This document shows, one piece after another, positions 35,387 through 43,541 of a stretch of 64,000 bases of DNA. Position 1 is the first letter of the stretch; each line of letters opens with the position of its first letter. The notes below the pieces were generated by a model. The model ran no database searches, was not told the origin of the DNA, and saw only the letters and a program-made list of their open reading frames with translations. A program made the translations under genes and the position numbers. Origin of the DNA: Anaeromyxobacter soli (GTDB lineage Bacteria; Myxococcota; Myxococcia; Myxococcales; Anaeromyxobacteraceae); contig NZ_JAKZLF010000019.1 of the NCBI RefSeq assembly GCF_022808855.1, positions 31,289-95,288 on the forward strand, read 5' to 3'.

Positions 35387-36323
35387 AGCGCGCAGCCTCG
35401 TCGCTCGGCACCCACACCCGGACCCAGTCGATCTCCATCCTGGTGGTGCTCGTCTCGCGCGAGCCGTAGCCGCCCGCCGGGACGTCGCCTGCCCAGCTGT
35501 GATCCAGCACCTCGCAGGTGAGATACAGATCCTGCGCGATGTTCGACACGGCCGCGCTCGTCCGGAACACCGGCTTCTCGTCGATGTAGAAGGTGTAGCC
35601 CTCCGGGGTCCACAGCACCGAGTAGTCGTGCCACTCGCCCTTGAGCGGCGCGCCATCGGGGTGCGCGACGGTGCGGTTGCTCTTCTTCCACTCGCTCCCG
35701 AAGCCGTCCCAGTTGATGCCGACCTGGACGTAGTTGGGCATCCGCCACCCGCTGCCGTCGATCTCGCGGTGCTCGTAGATGTCCACCTCTACGCCGGCGG
35801 CGCCGGGATCGCCGATTGGGTTCCCGTAAGTCTCCGGCCACACGAAGAACGAGCACCACTGGCCGTAGCTGTCTCCGAACCGGGCCCGCGTCTCGTAGTA
35901 GCCGTAGCGCGCCTTGAACTTGCCGTGCGTGGTGATGTGACCGGCGTGGTGCACGCCCGCGTCGTCGGTGAAGGTGATGAACGTGAGGATGCCACCGCTC
36001 ACGTCGAGCGCCTCCGGGCCTCTCACGCCGCCCTTCCACCTTCCACTGTTCACGGTCCACTTGCCGGAATCGACCGCGGACCCGGAGAACTCATCCCGCC
36101 AGGCGAGCGTGTAGCCGGCGAACGGGGCGTCGGGCACCGGTTCGCCGGGAGCGCTCGGATCCTGCGGGGTGCTCGGGTCCTGCGGCCGCGGGATCGGCAC
36201 GTCCGGCGTCGTCCCTCCTGGGAGCTCCCCCGCCGTCCTCGCCGGCGGCCCCTCCGGCTCGAGGAGCCCGCACGCGGAGAGCGCGAGCGCGGCTGCGACG
36301 ACGATCCGGATCTCGTGGCGCAT
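35385..36323 (-). CDS. Secreted glycoside hydrolase family 16 lipoprotein
   Basis: A 312-residue GH16 beta-glycanase. A lipoprotein signal ends LSAC (Cys18), then a proline-rich linker with two DPS repeats (about 41-68) leads to the jelly-roll domain. The catalytic E-x-D-x-x-E is at Glu179, Asp181, Glu184 (VEVDIYEHRE). GYYETRARFG and YSVLWTPEGYTFYIDEKPV are typical. It would cleave a polysaccharide, perhaps trimming the locus product as seen with glycanases in other exopolysaccharide clusters. A run of nine Gs sits in its ribosome-binding region, ending 7 bases before the ATG. Substrate unknown. Confidence 0.9.
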   Translation of the reverse strand: MRHEIRIVVAAALALSACGLLEPEGPPARTAGELPGGTTPDVPIPRPQDPSTPQDPSAPGEPVPDAPFAGYTLAWRDEFSGSAVDSGKWTVNSGRWKGGVRGPEALDVSGGILTFITFTDDAGVHHAGHITTHGKFKARYGYYETRARFGDSYGQWCSFFVWPETYGNPIGDPGAAGVEVDIYEHREIDGSGWRMPNYVQVGINWDGFGSEWKKSNRTVAHPDGAPLKGEWHDYSVLWTPEGYTFYIDEKPVFRTSAAVSNIAQDLYLTCEVLDHSWAGDVPAGGYGSRETSTTRMEIDWVRVWVPSDEAAR

Positions 36324-36348
36324 GGTCTCCCCCCCCCGCCGAGCCGCC

Positions 36349-37125
36349 CTAGTACGACCAGTTGACGCCCGCCGCGACGACCCCGTTGCCCTTCCGCTCC
36401 GTGGTGTCCCAGGTGCGGAGGCGGTCGAGCTGCATCTCGTCCCGGTACGTGAGGAAGAGCCCCCCCGGCCGCCAGTCCCAGCGTCCGAGCGCGAACGACA
36501 CGCGCCACTCGGGCGGCGTCGCCGTGCCCTCCAGCGCGCCCGGGATGGTCCAGCCGAGCCCGCCGGTGGCGAACCAGGTCCGCGCCACGAGCAAGGTGGT
36601 GCGCGCGCCGAGGTACGGGCCGCCGCGGAACGGCAGGGTGGCGAACGCGCTCGGCGCGATGCAGAACGGCCCCCCGCACAGGCTCGGGAGCTTGTAGCCG
36701 AGGCTCGCCTCGGCGTCCTTGAGCGTGAACGAGTCGTCGGGGCGCACCGGCCCCCAGTCGTGCACGTGCAGGAAGAAGGAGTTGTCCCGCCAGTCCTCGA
36801 ACCCGAGCCCCCACAGGAACCGCACGTCGCCATCGCGGGAACGCGGCGTGAGCTCCGCGCCCAGGCGCACGAACGACTTCCACCAGGGGGCGGCCGTCAC
36901 GATTGCGCCGGTGGTCTGCCGGTCGATGCCGCGGTAGCCGAGGAACGCCGTGCCGCTGAGGTGCTGGCCGGGAAGCACCGGCGGGAGCACCTGCACCGGG
37001 CCGCTCGTCATCTCGGGGACCACCGTTCGAGGCGGCTCGCCGAGGCCGTCGTCGCCCCCGCGCGCCTCCGGCGGAGCGGCGCCGACGGCGACCGCCAGCG
37101 CGACGATGGCGTAGCGCGAGCTCAC
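36349..37125 (-). CDS. Putative outer-membrane beta-barrel protein, unknown function
   Basis: A 258-residue protein with a short signal peptide (about 1-22) and amphipathic beta-strand segments rich in aromatic and glycine residues (WWKSFVRLGAELTPR, WRVSFALGRWDWRPGGLFL). It ends in a terminal aromatic (NWSY), the signature of outer-membrane barrels. I do not recognise a named family. GTG start at 37125. It lies upstream of the GH16 gene with a 25-base gap and may help secrete or bind the polysaccharide. Confidence 0.65.
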   Translation of the reverse strand: MSSRYAIVALAVAVGAAPPEARGGDDGLGEPPRTVVPEMTSGPVQVLPPVLPGQHLSGTAFLGYRGIDRQTTGAIVTAAPWWKSFVRLGAELTPRSRDGDVRFLWGLGFEDWRDNSFFLHVHDWGPVRPDDSFTLKDAEASLGYKLPSLCGGPFCIAPSAFATLPFRGGPYLGARTTLLVARTWFATGGLGWTIPGALEGTATPPEWRVSFALGRWDWRPGGLFLTYRDEMQLDRLRTWDTTERKGNGVVAAGVNWSY

Positions 37126-37332
37126 TTCCGGAAGCTAGCGGTGGGCCGGCGGACGGCAATGGGCGCGCCCGCGGCACGGCGGGGCGCTCCGATCTTCGCC
37201 ACGAGTGGAGAGGCGCACGCTCGTTTGGCCGTGGCGCGCCCTCGGGGGATGCGCCGTGGCCTCGCGTGGACCTCCGTCCGCGGGCTTGCTCCCGGCGCTC
37301 GCACGCTCGACGTTGGAGCGCTGGGACCGCGC

Positions 37333-38004
37333 TTGCGAACTTTACCCTTCGTGTTGCTGCTCGCGGCGCAGGCCGCGGCCAGGCAGGAGCCTTTCGGCTC
37401 GCCGGGGGTGCCGAGGTCCACCCCCGAGGTCGAGGCCGCGCCCGCGGTTCGCCCGCCCGAACGGGCCCGCGCGAGCGACCACGGCTTCGTGCTCGAGCTG
37501 CACAGCGACTTCGGCTTCGAGCGGCTGGTCGCGATCCAGTACCCGGACGATACCCGCACGACGATGCACCTCAACGACGGCTTCGCCTTCGCGCTGGGCT
37601 GGAGCTTCCTCCCGCTCTCGCAGGGCCGCCTCGCGACCCGTCTCGCCGCCGGCTTCAAGCTCGACATGCTCCGCGCGTCGAACGGGGACGCGCTCTTCAC
37701 TACGGTGCCCGTGGACCTCATGGAGCTCGCCTACGCGGGGCCGTTCCGGCTCGGGGCAGGCGCCTCGGTGCTGCTGTGGCCGCGCATGCGCGGCGGCGGG
37801 TTCCTCGAGGATGCGCGCTTCCACTTCGATCCGGCGCCCGGCGTGGTGCTCGACGCGGAGTGGATCGTGGCGCCCCGGACCCGCACCGGCCTCGGGCTGC
37901 GGGCGAGCTGGTACCGGTTCTCCTGGGACGGCGGATCGCGGGGCGCGCCCTCGATCGGCCTCCTCATCCGGACGGACCTGCCGGTCGGACGGCGAGTGCG
38001 ATAA
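37333..38004 (+). CDS. Putative outer-membrane beta-barrel protein, unknown function
   Basis: A protein of about 223 residues with a signal peptide (LPFVLLLAAQAAARQ) and a mature part of alternating strands (HGFVLELHSDFGFERLVAIQ, RLATRLAAGFKLDML, GLGLRASWYRF). I do not recognise the family. The start is uncertain: TTG 37333 gives a normal signal peptide, while ATG 37249 would add 28 residues before it. It is divergent from the other barrel-like gene; the 207 bases between them should contain both promoters, but none is clear. Confidence 0.6.
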   Translation: MRTLPFVLLLAAQAAARQEPFGSPGVPRSTPEVEAAPAVRPPERARASDHGFVLELHSDFGFERLVAIQYPDDTRTTMHLNDGFAFALGWSFLPLSQGRLATRLAAGFKLDMLRASNGDALFTTVPVDLMELAYAGPFRLGAGASVLLWPRMRGGGFLEDARFHFDPAPGVVLDAEWIVAPRTRTGLGLRASWYRFSWDGGSRGAPSIGLLIRTDLPVGRRVR

Positions 38005-38019
38005 CATCGCGCCGCCCCC

Positions 38020-38802
38020 ATGGATCCCGGTCTCGACCGCTCGTACCGAGCCCTGAACGACTACTTCGATCGGATCTTCGTCCTCACGCTGCCGCGCGCG
38101 ACCGATCGCCACCCGGCGATCGAGCGCTCGCTCGGTGGGCTGCGCTACGAGCTCGTGTACGGGCAGGACAAGCTCGAGCTCGACCTCGCCGACCTCGAGG
38201 CGCGCGGCGTCTACGACGATCGCGCGGCGCGGCGCGCCCACCGGTACGGTCGCAGCATCACGCTGGGTCACATCGCCTGCGTCCTCTCCCACGCGCGGAT
38301 CTGGAGGAGGATGCTCGACGAGGGGCACGAGCGCGTCCTCGTCTTCGAGGACGACGCCGAGCCGATCCCCGAGGCCATCGGGCTCGCTCCGGCGGTCCTG
38401 GAGCAGCTCCCTCCCACGTTCGAGCTCGTCTACCTCGGCTACAAGGGGCGCGAGGCGGTCACGGCGCGGCGGCGGCTCGACCAGGCCGCCTACGTCGCGC
38501 TCGGGGCCCTGGGCCTCATCCGCTGGAGCGCCCGCGAGGCGATGAACCTCTTGCCGCGCCCCTACTCGGACAACCTCCGCCGGGCCGGGCGCCACGATCA
38601 CACCCACGCGTACGCGCTGAGCCGCTCCGCAGCCCGGAAGCTCCTCGCCTCGCAGCAGCCCGTCGTCCTGAACGTGGACACCGGCATCGGGCGGCTCGTC
38701 CTGCGCGGGGAGCTCGAGGCCTACGTGAGCGAGCCGAAGCTGTTCCGGCAGCGGGGTGACACCTCGTACATCCTCGAGGGGCCACCGACGGCACAGCGGT
38801 AG
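38020..38802 (+). CDS. Glycosyltransferase family 25
   Basis: A 260-residue GT25 (LPS beta-galactosyltransferase-like) enzyme. It has IFVLTLPRATDRHPAIERSL at the start, GHIACVLSHARIWRRML near 83-99 and VFEDDAEP at 108-115 with the metal-binding EDD. Members add hexoses to LPS cores or glycans in the cytoplasm. ATG 38020 lies 15 bases after the preceding stop. The acceptor is unknown. Confidence 0.85.
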   Translation: MDPGLDRSYRALNDYFDRIFVLTLPRATDRHPAIERSLGGLRYELVYGQDKLELDLADLEARGVYDDRAARRAHRYGRSITLGHIACVLSHARIWRRMLDEGHERVLVFEDDAEPIPEAIGLAPAVLEQLPPTFELVYLGYKGREAVTARRRLDQAAYVALGALGLIRWSAREAMNLLPRPYSDNLRRAGRHDHTHAYALSRSAARKLLASQQPVVLNVDTGIGRLVLRGELEAYVSEPKLFRQRGDTSYILEGPPTAQR

Positions 38803-38836
38803 GGAAAGGGTTCTCCCTTCGCGCGATCCGTTCGCG

Positions 38837-38842
38837 TAGAGT
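38837..38842 (+). promoter_or_regulatory. TAGAGT -10-like element before the Wzi-like gene
   Basis: The sequence cgcgtagagtc occurs 12 bases before the ATG at 38855, and the same ten-base core precedes wbpA at 16017-16026. There is no Shine-Dalgarno between it and the start, implying a leader of only a few bases. No good -35 is visible. Confidence 0.35.
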
Positions 38843-38854
38843 CGCGCCGCCTCC

Positions 38855-40480
38855 ATGCGCTCCCGACCGCTCGCCCTCGCCTTCGTCCTCGCTCTCTCGC
38901 TCCCCGCCGTCGCGCCAGCGGCCGACGACACGCGCTGCACGCCGGCCGCGACCTTCGCGGTGGACGGGTTCCGGGACCCCGCCGACGACCTCGCCCGCGT
39001 CGGCGAGCTGGTCGGCGCGGTCGCGCCCGAGCCGCGCCTCATCCGGCGCGGCGGGTTCCGCCTGGAAGAGACCTGCGCCGCCGTCGCGCTCCCCTGGAAC
39101 GTCGCGCCCGCGCCCGCGGACGGCGAGCGCTTCCTCACGGCGCTCCCCGCCCGGCTCGAGGGCACGTTCAACTCCCGCTTCCCCGAGGGCGCGAACGACG
39201 GCCTCCTGTGGGCGGGCCGCGGCGTCTCGGCGTTCGCCACGGTGGGCGTCGCCGGACGCTACGGGCCGCTCTCCTTCGCGCTCGCCCCCGAGGTCGCGGT
39301 CTCGCAGAACCGGGACTTCACGCTCGTCCCGAACGGCAAGACCGGCGATCTCCGCTTCCAGAACGCCTGGTACGGCGACACGATCGACTATCCCCAGCGC
39401 TTCGGGGCGGGGACCCCGACCTTCTGGGCGCCCGGCCAGAGCTACCTGAGGCTCGACGTCTGGAACGTCGCCGCCGGCGTCTCGACCGAGAACCTCTGGT
39501 TCGGGCCGGGCATCCGGAACTCCATCGTGATGTCCTCGGCCGCCGCCGGGTTCCCCCACGCCTTCGTCGGCACCTCGCGCCCGGCCGACATCTGGATCGG
39601 AACGGTGGAGGCGAAGGTGCTCTGGGGGCGGCTCGACCGCACGCGCTACGTCACGACGCCGACGCACCCGCTCCTCACCGCGCTCGTGGTGGACTACACC
39701 CCGCGCTGGCTGCCGCGCCTGTCGCTCGGCCTCGCGCGCGTTCAGCTCCAGGTGTGGGACGACCTGCGCGTCCGCGACTGGTTTCCGTTCTTCCAGAGCT
39801 TCGAGAAGAAGAACCTCAGCTCCTGGTACGGCGGCCCGCAGGGGGACAACCCGCGCGACAACCAGCTCGCCTCCGCGTTCGGCCGCTGGGCGTTCCCCGA
39901 GAGCGGGCTCGAGATCTACTTAGAGTGGGCCCGCGAGGATCACGAGAACTCGTGGGCGGGCTTCATCCGCGAGCCGGACCACACGCAGGCGTACACGCTC
40001 GGCCTCCAGAAGGTCGCGCGCCTCGGCGAGCGCTGGGTGCGCTTCCACGCCGAGTACACCGACCTGCAGGAGTTCCGCCCGGTCACCAGCAGCCGGGGGC
40101 AGCCGGTCTACTACATCCACGGGAACGACCTCTCCTACACGTACCAGGGCCAGCTCCTCGGCGCGTGGATCGGGCCGGGGGCAGACTCGCAGCTGGTGGC
40201 GCTCGACGTGTTCGGCAAGCGCGGCCGCATCGGCGGCTACCTCGAGCGGGTGCGCCGGAACGAGCCCGTGTTCTGGCTCGTCATCGACCCGAACAACCCC
40301 GGCGAGATCTCCCACGACACGGAGGTCACCGCGGCGGTGCGCCAGGTCTTCTTCGCGGGGCCGGTGGACGTCTCGTGGGAGGCGGCGGCCACTTACCGCT
40401 GGGACCGCGACTTCCTCCGCAACGAGCCGAACCTCCGGCTCGGCGTGCAGCTGGCGATGCCGCTCGGCCGCCGGCCTTGA
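38855..40480 (+). CDS. Wzi-family capsule assembly outer-membrane protein
   Basis: A 541-residue protein with a signal peptide (ends APAAD). Its many beta-strand segments include ENLWFGPGIRNSIVMSSAAA, GFPHAFVGTS and the PTHPLLTALVVDYTPRWLPR stretch, which fit the Wzi/capsule-assembly family. Wzi is an 18-strand outer-membrane barrel that anchors group 1 capsule to the cell surface. The match supports a cell-bound polysaccharide in this organism. No close partner overlaps it. Confidence 0.82.
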   Translation: MRSRPLALAFVLALSLPAVAPAADDTRCTPAATFAVDGFRDPADDLARVGELVGAVAPEPRLIRRGGFRLEETCAAVALPWNVAPAPADGERFLTALPARLEGTFNSRFPEGANDGLLWAGRGVSAFATVGVAGRYGPLSFALAPEVAVSQNRDFTLVPNGKTGDLRFQNAWYGDTIDYPQRFGAGTPTFWAPGQSYLRLDVWNVAAGVSTENLWFGPGIRNSIVMSSAAAGFPHAFVGTSRPADIWIGTVEAKVLWGRLDRTRYVTTPTHPLLTALVVDYTPRWLPRLSLGLARVQLQVWDDLRVRDWFPFFQSFEKKNLSSWYGGPQGDNPRDNQLASAFGRWAFPESGLEIYLEWAREDHENSWAGFIREPDHTQAYTLGLQKVARLGERWVRFHAEYTDLQEFRPVTSSRGQPVYYIHGNDLSYTYQGQLLGAWIGPGADSQLVALDVFGKRGRIGGYLERVRRNEPVFWLVIDPNNPGEISHDTEVTAAVRQVFFAGPVDVSWEAAATYRWDRDFLRNEPNLRLGVQLAMPLGRRP

Positions 40481-40549
40481 TCCTTTGCGGATGCGTCCGC
40501 CCGCCCGCTCGTTCCGGGGGCAGCCAGGGTCTGGTAGAACCGGACGGTC

Positions 40550-42109
40550 ATGACGTCCCTGTCCGTCCTCGTCCCCGTCTTCAACGAGCAGCACCTCGTA
40601 GCGACCTCGCTCGCGCGGCTCGAGCTCCTCGAGACCTCGCCGCACCTCGAGCGCGTGCAGGTCATCGTGGTGAACGACGCCTCCAAGGACGGCACGGCGG
40701 GCGCGCTCGCGGCGTTCGCGGCGCAGCGCGGCATCGCCTGGCACGAGAACGGGCCCGTCGCGGAGGGCGTGCGGCTCCGCGGCCACGGGCGCACCGGGCG
40801 GATCGAGTGGGTGTTCCTCGAGCACGTCGTGAACGGCGGGAAGGGCGCGGCCATCCGCACCGCGCTCGCCGACGCCGACTGCGAGCTCTCGGTCATCCAC
40901 GACGCCGACCTCGAGTACCACCCGAAGGACCTGCTCCGCATCGTGAAGGTCTTCGTGGAGGAGCAGGCCGACGCGGTGTTCGGCTCCCGCTTCGCGGGCG
41001 GCGAGGCGCGGCGCGCGCTGCTCTTCCGCCACGAGCTCGGTAACCGGCTCCTCACGTTCCTCACCAACTGGGTGACGAACGTGAACCTGACGGACATGGA
41101 GACCTGCTACAAGGCCGTCCGCACCGAGCTCCTCAAGTCGCTGCCGCTGCGCTCGAACGACTTCCGCCTCGAGCCCGAGCTCACCATCAAGCTCGCGAAG
41201 CGCGAGGCGCGCATCTTCGAGGTGCCCATCAGCTACTCGGGGCGCACCTACCAGGAAGGCAAGAAGATCAACTGGCGCGACGGCCTGAAGGCGCTGTTCG
41301 CCATCCTGCGCTTCTGGCTCTCCGACGAGATCTACGCGAAGGACGCCCACGGCTCGCAGATCCTCGGGCGGCTCGCGCGCGCGCCGCGCTTCAACGCCTG
41401 GATGGCCGACACCATCCGCCCGTTCTGCGGCCAGCGCATCCTCGAGATCGGCAGCGGCACGGGCAACCTCACCCGCCAGCTCATCCCCCGCAGCCGCTAC
41501 GTCGCCTCGGACATCAACCCGCTCTATCTCCAGACCCTGCGCAGCCTCACCGCCGACCGGCCCTACCTCGACGTCGCCCTCACCGACGTCACCGCGGCCG
41601 GCTCGTTCCCGAAGGTCGAGGGCGGCTTCGACACGGTGGTGTGCCTCAACGTCATCGAGCACGTGGAGGACGACAAGGGTGCCCTCGAGAACATCCGCGC
41701 GGTGCTCTCCGAGCGCGGCCGCGCCGTGGTGCTCGTGCCGCAGGGGCCGGAGCTGCTCGGCACCCTCGACGAGGTGCTCGGCCACAAGCGGCGCTACACC
41801 GAGGCGTCGCTCCGGGTGCTCGCAATCGAGAGCGGCTTCGAGGTGAGGGAGGTGCTGCGCTTCAACCGCGTGGGCACCGCCGCGTGGTGGCTCAACGGCA
41901 AGCTCCTCAAGCGCCGCTCCTTCGGGCTCCTGCAGATCGTCGCCCTGAACCTCCTCACGCCGCTCTTCCGGCTCGTGGACCGGGTGCTGCCGCTGCCGGC
42001 CCTGTCGCTCATCGCGGTCCTCGAGCCGGCGCGCGCCGGGCGCGCCGCGGAGCCGCAGTTCCCGCAGGAGGCGCTCGAGCCGGTGCCGCCCTCGCTCGAC
42101 GTGGGGTGA
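40550..42109 (+). CDS. Fusion of family 2 glycosyltransferase and SAM methyltransferase
   Basis: A 519-residue two-domain protein. Residues 1-245 are a GT2 of the dolichol-phosphate hexose synthase type (SVLVPVFNEQ, VVNDASKDGT at 40-49, metal-binding DAD at 118-120, NGGKGAAIRTAL). Residues 285-420 are a class I methyltransferase (motif I LEIGSGTGNLT at 298-308; CLNVIEHVEDD at 365-375). The last about 90 residues are partly hydrophobic. It may make a polyprenyl-phosphate sugar and methylate it or a related glycan; this is inferred. A TAGAAC element 9 bases before the ATG suggests a near-leaderless mRNA. Confidence 0.85.
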   Translation: MTSLSVLVPVFNEQHLVATSLARLELLETSPHLERVQVIVVNDASKDGTAGALAAFAAQRGIAWHENGPVAEGVRLRGHGRTGRIEWVFLEHVVNGGKGAAIRTALADADCELSVIHDADLEYHPKDLLRIVKVFVEEQADAVFGSRFAGGEARRALLFRHELGNRLLTFLTNWVTNVNLTDMETCYKAVRTELLKSLPLRSNDFRLEPELTIKLAKREARIFEVPISYSGRTYQEGKKINWRDGLKALFAILRFWLSDEIYAKDAHGSQILGRLARAPRFNAWMADTIRPFCGQRILEIGSGTGNLTRQLIPRSRYVASDINPLYLQTLRSLTADRPYLDVALTDVTAAGSFPKVEGGFDTVVCLNVIEHVEDDKGALENIRAVLSERGRAVVLVPQGPELLGTLDEVLGHKRRYTEASLRVLAIESGFEVREVLRFNRVGTAAWWLNGKLLKRRSFGLLQIVALNLLTPLFRLVDRVLPLPALSLIAVLEPARAGRAAEPQFPQEALEPVPPSLDVG

Positions 42110-42111
42110 GG

Positions 42112-42147
42112 CGCGCCCCGCCCGCGCCGGAGGGCGAGCGGGGCGCG
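42112..42147. terminator. Strong bidirectional terminator-like hairpin
   Basis: cgcgccccgc (42112-42121) pairs perfectly with gcggggcgcg (42138-42147), and an inner cgcc/ggcg stem closes on GGAG. It fills the 57-bp gap between the convergent GT2-methyltransferase and eRF1-like genes. There is no T run, so termination in either direction would rely on the stem alone. Confidence 0.6.
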
Positions 42148-42166
42148 TGACGATCCGCGGGCCTCC

Positions 42167-43423
42167 TTACTGGCTCGCCCCCGGCGCGCTCGGGTAGGGC
42201 GGGCTCGCGCCGCGGAGCCCGGTCTGCGCGGTCTGACGGAGGAACGCGCCCACGCCCCGGTAGCTGTGGAGCTTGTTCGCGTGGGCGACCACCTCCACGG
42301 CGGCGCCGTCGAGGAGCGCGCGCGCCACGATCGCCTCGCCGAGGTCGCGCACCGCGTGGAGCTCTCCGCCGCAGTAGGGGCAGGACTCCGCCGACTCCGC
42401 GTTCGCGCCGATGGCGAGGCAGTTCTCGCAGCGCCAGCCCGTGCCGTCGAAGCACTCCTCGATGACGAGCCGGTGCACGCGCCCCTGGTTCAGCGCCTCG
42501 ACCACGTCGCTCGGGCCGAGCACGCCGAGCGCGCCGCGGAGCGACTGGGCCACCACCTGCTCGATGGCGTCGTGCTCGTCCAGCTTCTCCCGCTCGGCGA
42601 GCGCCTTCACGGCGCCCTTCACGATGCCGTCGCGCCGCATCCCGTCCCCGGACTCCCAGTCCCGCGGCCGCGGGAGCCGCGCGATGATGCGCTCCTTGAG
42701 CCGCTCCGGAAGCTCGCGCTCGAAGGCGGCCAGCGTCTCGGCGGTGCCGACGAGCACGACATAGGCCTGCCGGTGCTGGTCGTAGAAGGCGGTCACCTCC
42801 GCCGCCGCGGCGCGCCGGTTCTTCTGGACGTAGTTCTCGTGGTGGCGGACCTCCTTCGTCTCCCGCTCGTACTGCGCCCGCGGCCGCCCGGAGCCGCCCG
42901 CGTTGAAGTTGTCGCGCTCGCGGCGCGGGACGAAGCCGCGCAGGTTCGCCTCGACGGCGAGATCGCCGAGGGACACGTGGTAGATGTCCGCGCCCTCCTG
43001 GCTCGGCGCGACCACGATGGCCGGCGCGACGTCGTCCTGGAGCCGCGCGAGCTGGGTGAGGTGCGGGATGGCGTCGGTGGTGAGCGCGTTCTCGAACGAC
43101 CGCCGGAAGAAGTGCGGCTGCCACAGGCCGAGCGCGTCGCACGCGAACAGCGCGAGCCCGTTCTTGTTCTCCTCGTACTCCTGGCCGAGCAGGCCGTTCA
43201 CCTGCTCCTGGATCCGCCTCAGGTTCTTCTCGAGCCCCGCGCGGCCCGGGCTCTCCGGTAGGTAGTGCGCGAGGGTCTGCCGGATTCGCTCCTGCACGAA
43301 CAGCCGGACGCGTTCGCGCTGCTGCTCGTCCTTCCAACGGATGTCGAGGTACAGGCTGACGATGGGCTCGCTGCCGCTCTTGTAGCGGGCGAGCTCGGAG
43401 AGCGTTCCGTCGAGCTCGATCAT
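42167..43423 (-). CDS. eRF1-like protein, bacterial archaeo-eukaryotic release factor (baeRF) type
   Basis: A 418-residue protein with archaeal/eukaryotic release factor 1 architecture. An N-terminal domain ends with SLYLDIRW and related strands. A central domain follows with NFNAGGSGRPRAQYERE (173-187) in place of the GGQ loop and HHENYVQKNRR at 194-204. A C-terminal L7Ae-like domain is interrupted by a zinc ribbon (Cys332, Cys335, Cys348, Cys351). The catalytic Gln is replaced by Ser178. Related bacterial proteins are proposed ribosome-associated release, rescue or hibernation factors. The start at 43423 has a strong GGGAGGAAGGA upstream. Confidence 0.8.
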   Translation of the reverse strand: MIELDGTLSELARYKSGSEPIVSLYLDIRWKDEQQRERVRLFVQERIRQTLAHYLPESPGRAGLEKNLRRIQEQVNGLLGQEYEENKNGLALFACDALGLWQPHFFRRSFENALTTDAIPHLTQLARLQDDVAPAIVVAPSQEGADIYHVSLGDLAVEANLRGFVPRRERDNFNAGGSGRPRAQYERETKEVRHHENYVQKNRRAAAAEVTAFYDQHRQAYVVLVGTAETLAAFERELPERLKERIIARLPRPRDWESGDGMRRDGIVKGAVKALAEREKLDEHDAIEQVVAQSLRGALGVLGPSDVVEALNQGRVHRLVIEECFDGTGWRCENCLAIGANAESAESCPYCGGELHAVRDLGEAIVARALLDGAAVEVVAHANKLHSYRGVGAFLRQTAQTGLRGASPPYPSAPGASQ

Positions 43424-43541
43424 TCCTTCCTCCCTTGTCACCACAACGTGGACATGCCCACGGGCCCCGCGCGCGTCGAGTCGTCGGCGGGGCTCTGCGC
43501 CTCTCGATTGGCCGATTGCCGCGCCGCGCCGGACGGGTTAG

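Noticed and set aside
37249..37332. Upstream ATG start for the small barrel-like protein
   Set aside because: It would put 28 extra residues before a good signal peptide and has poor ribosome-binding spacing. I kept TTG 37333, with low confidence.
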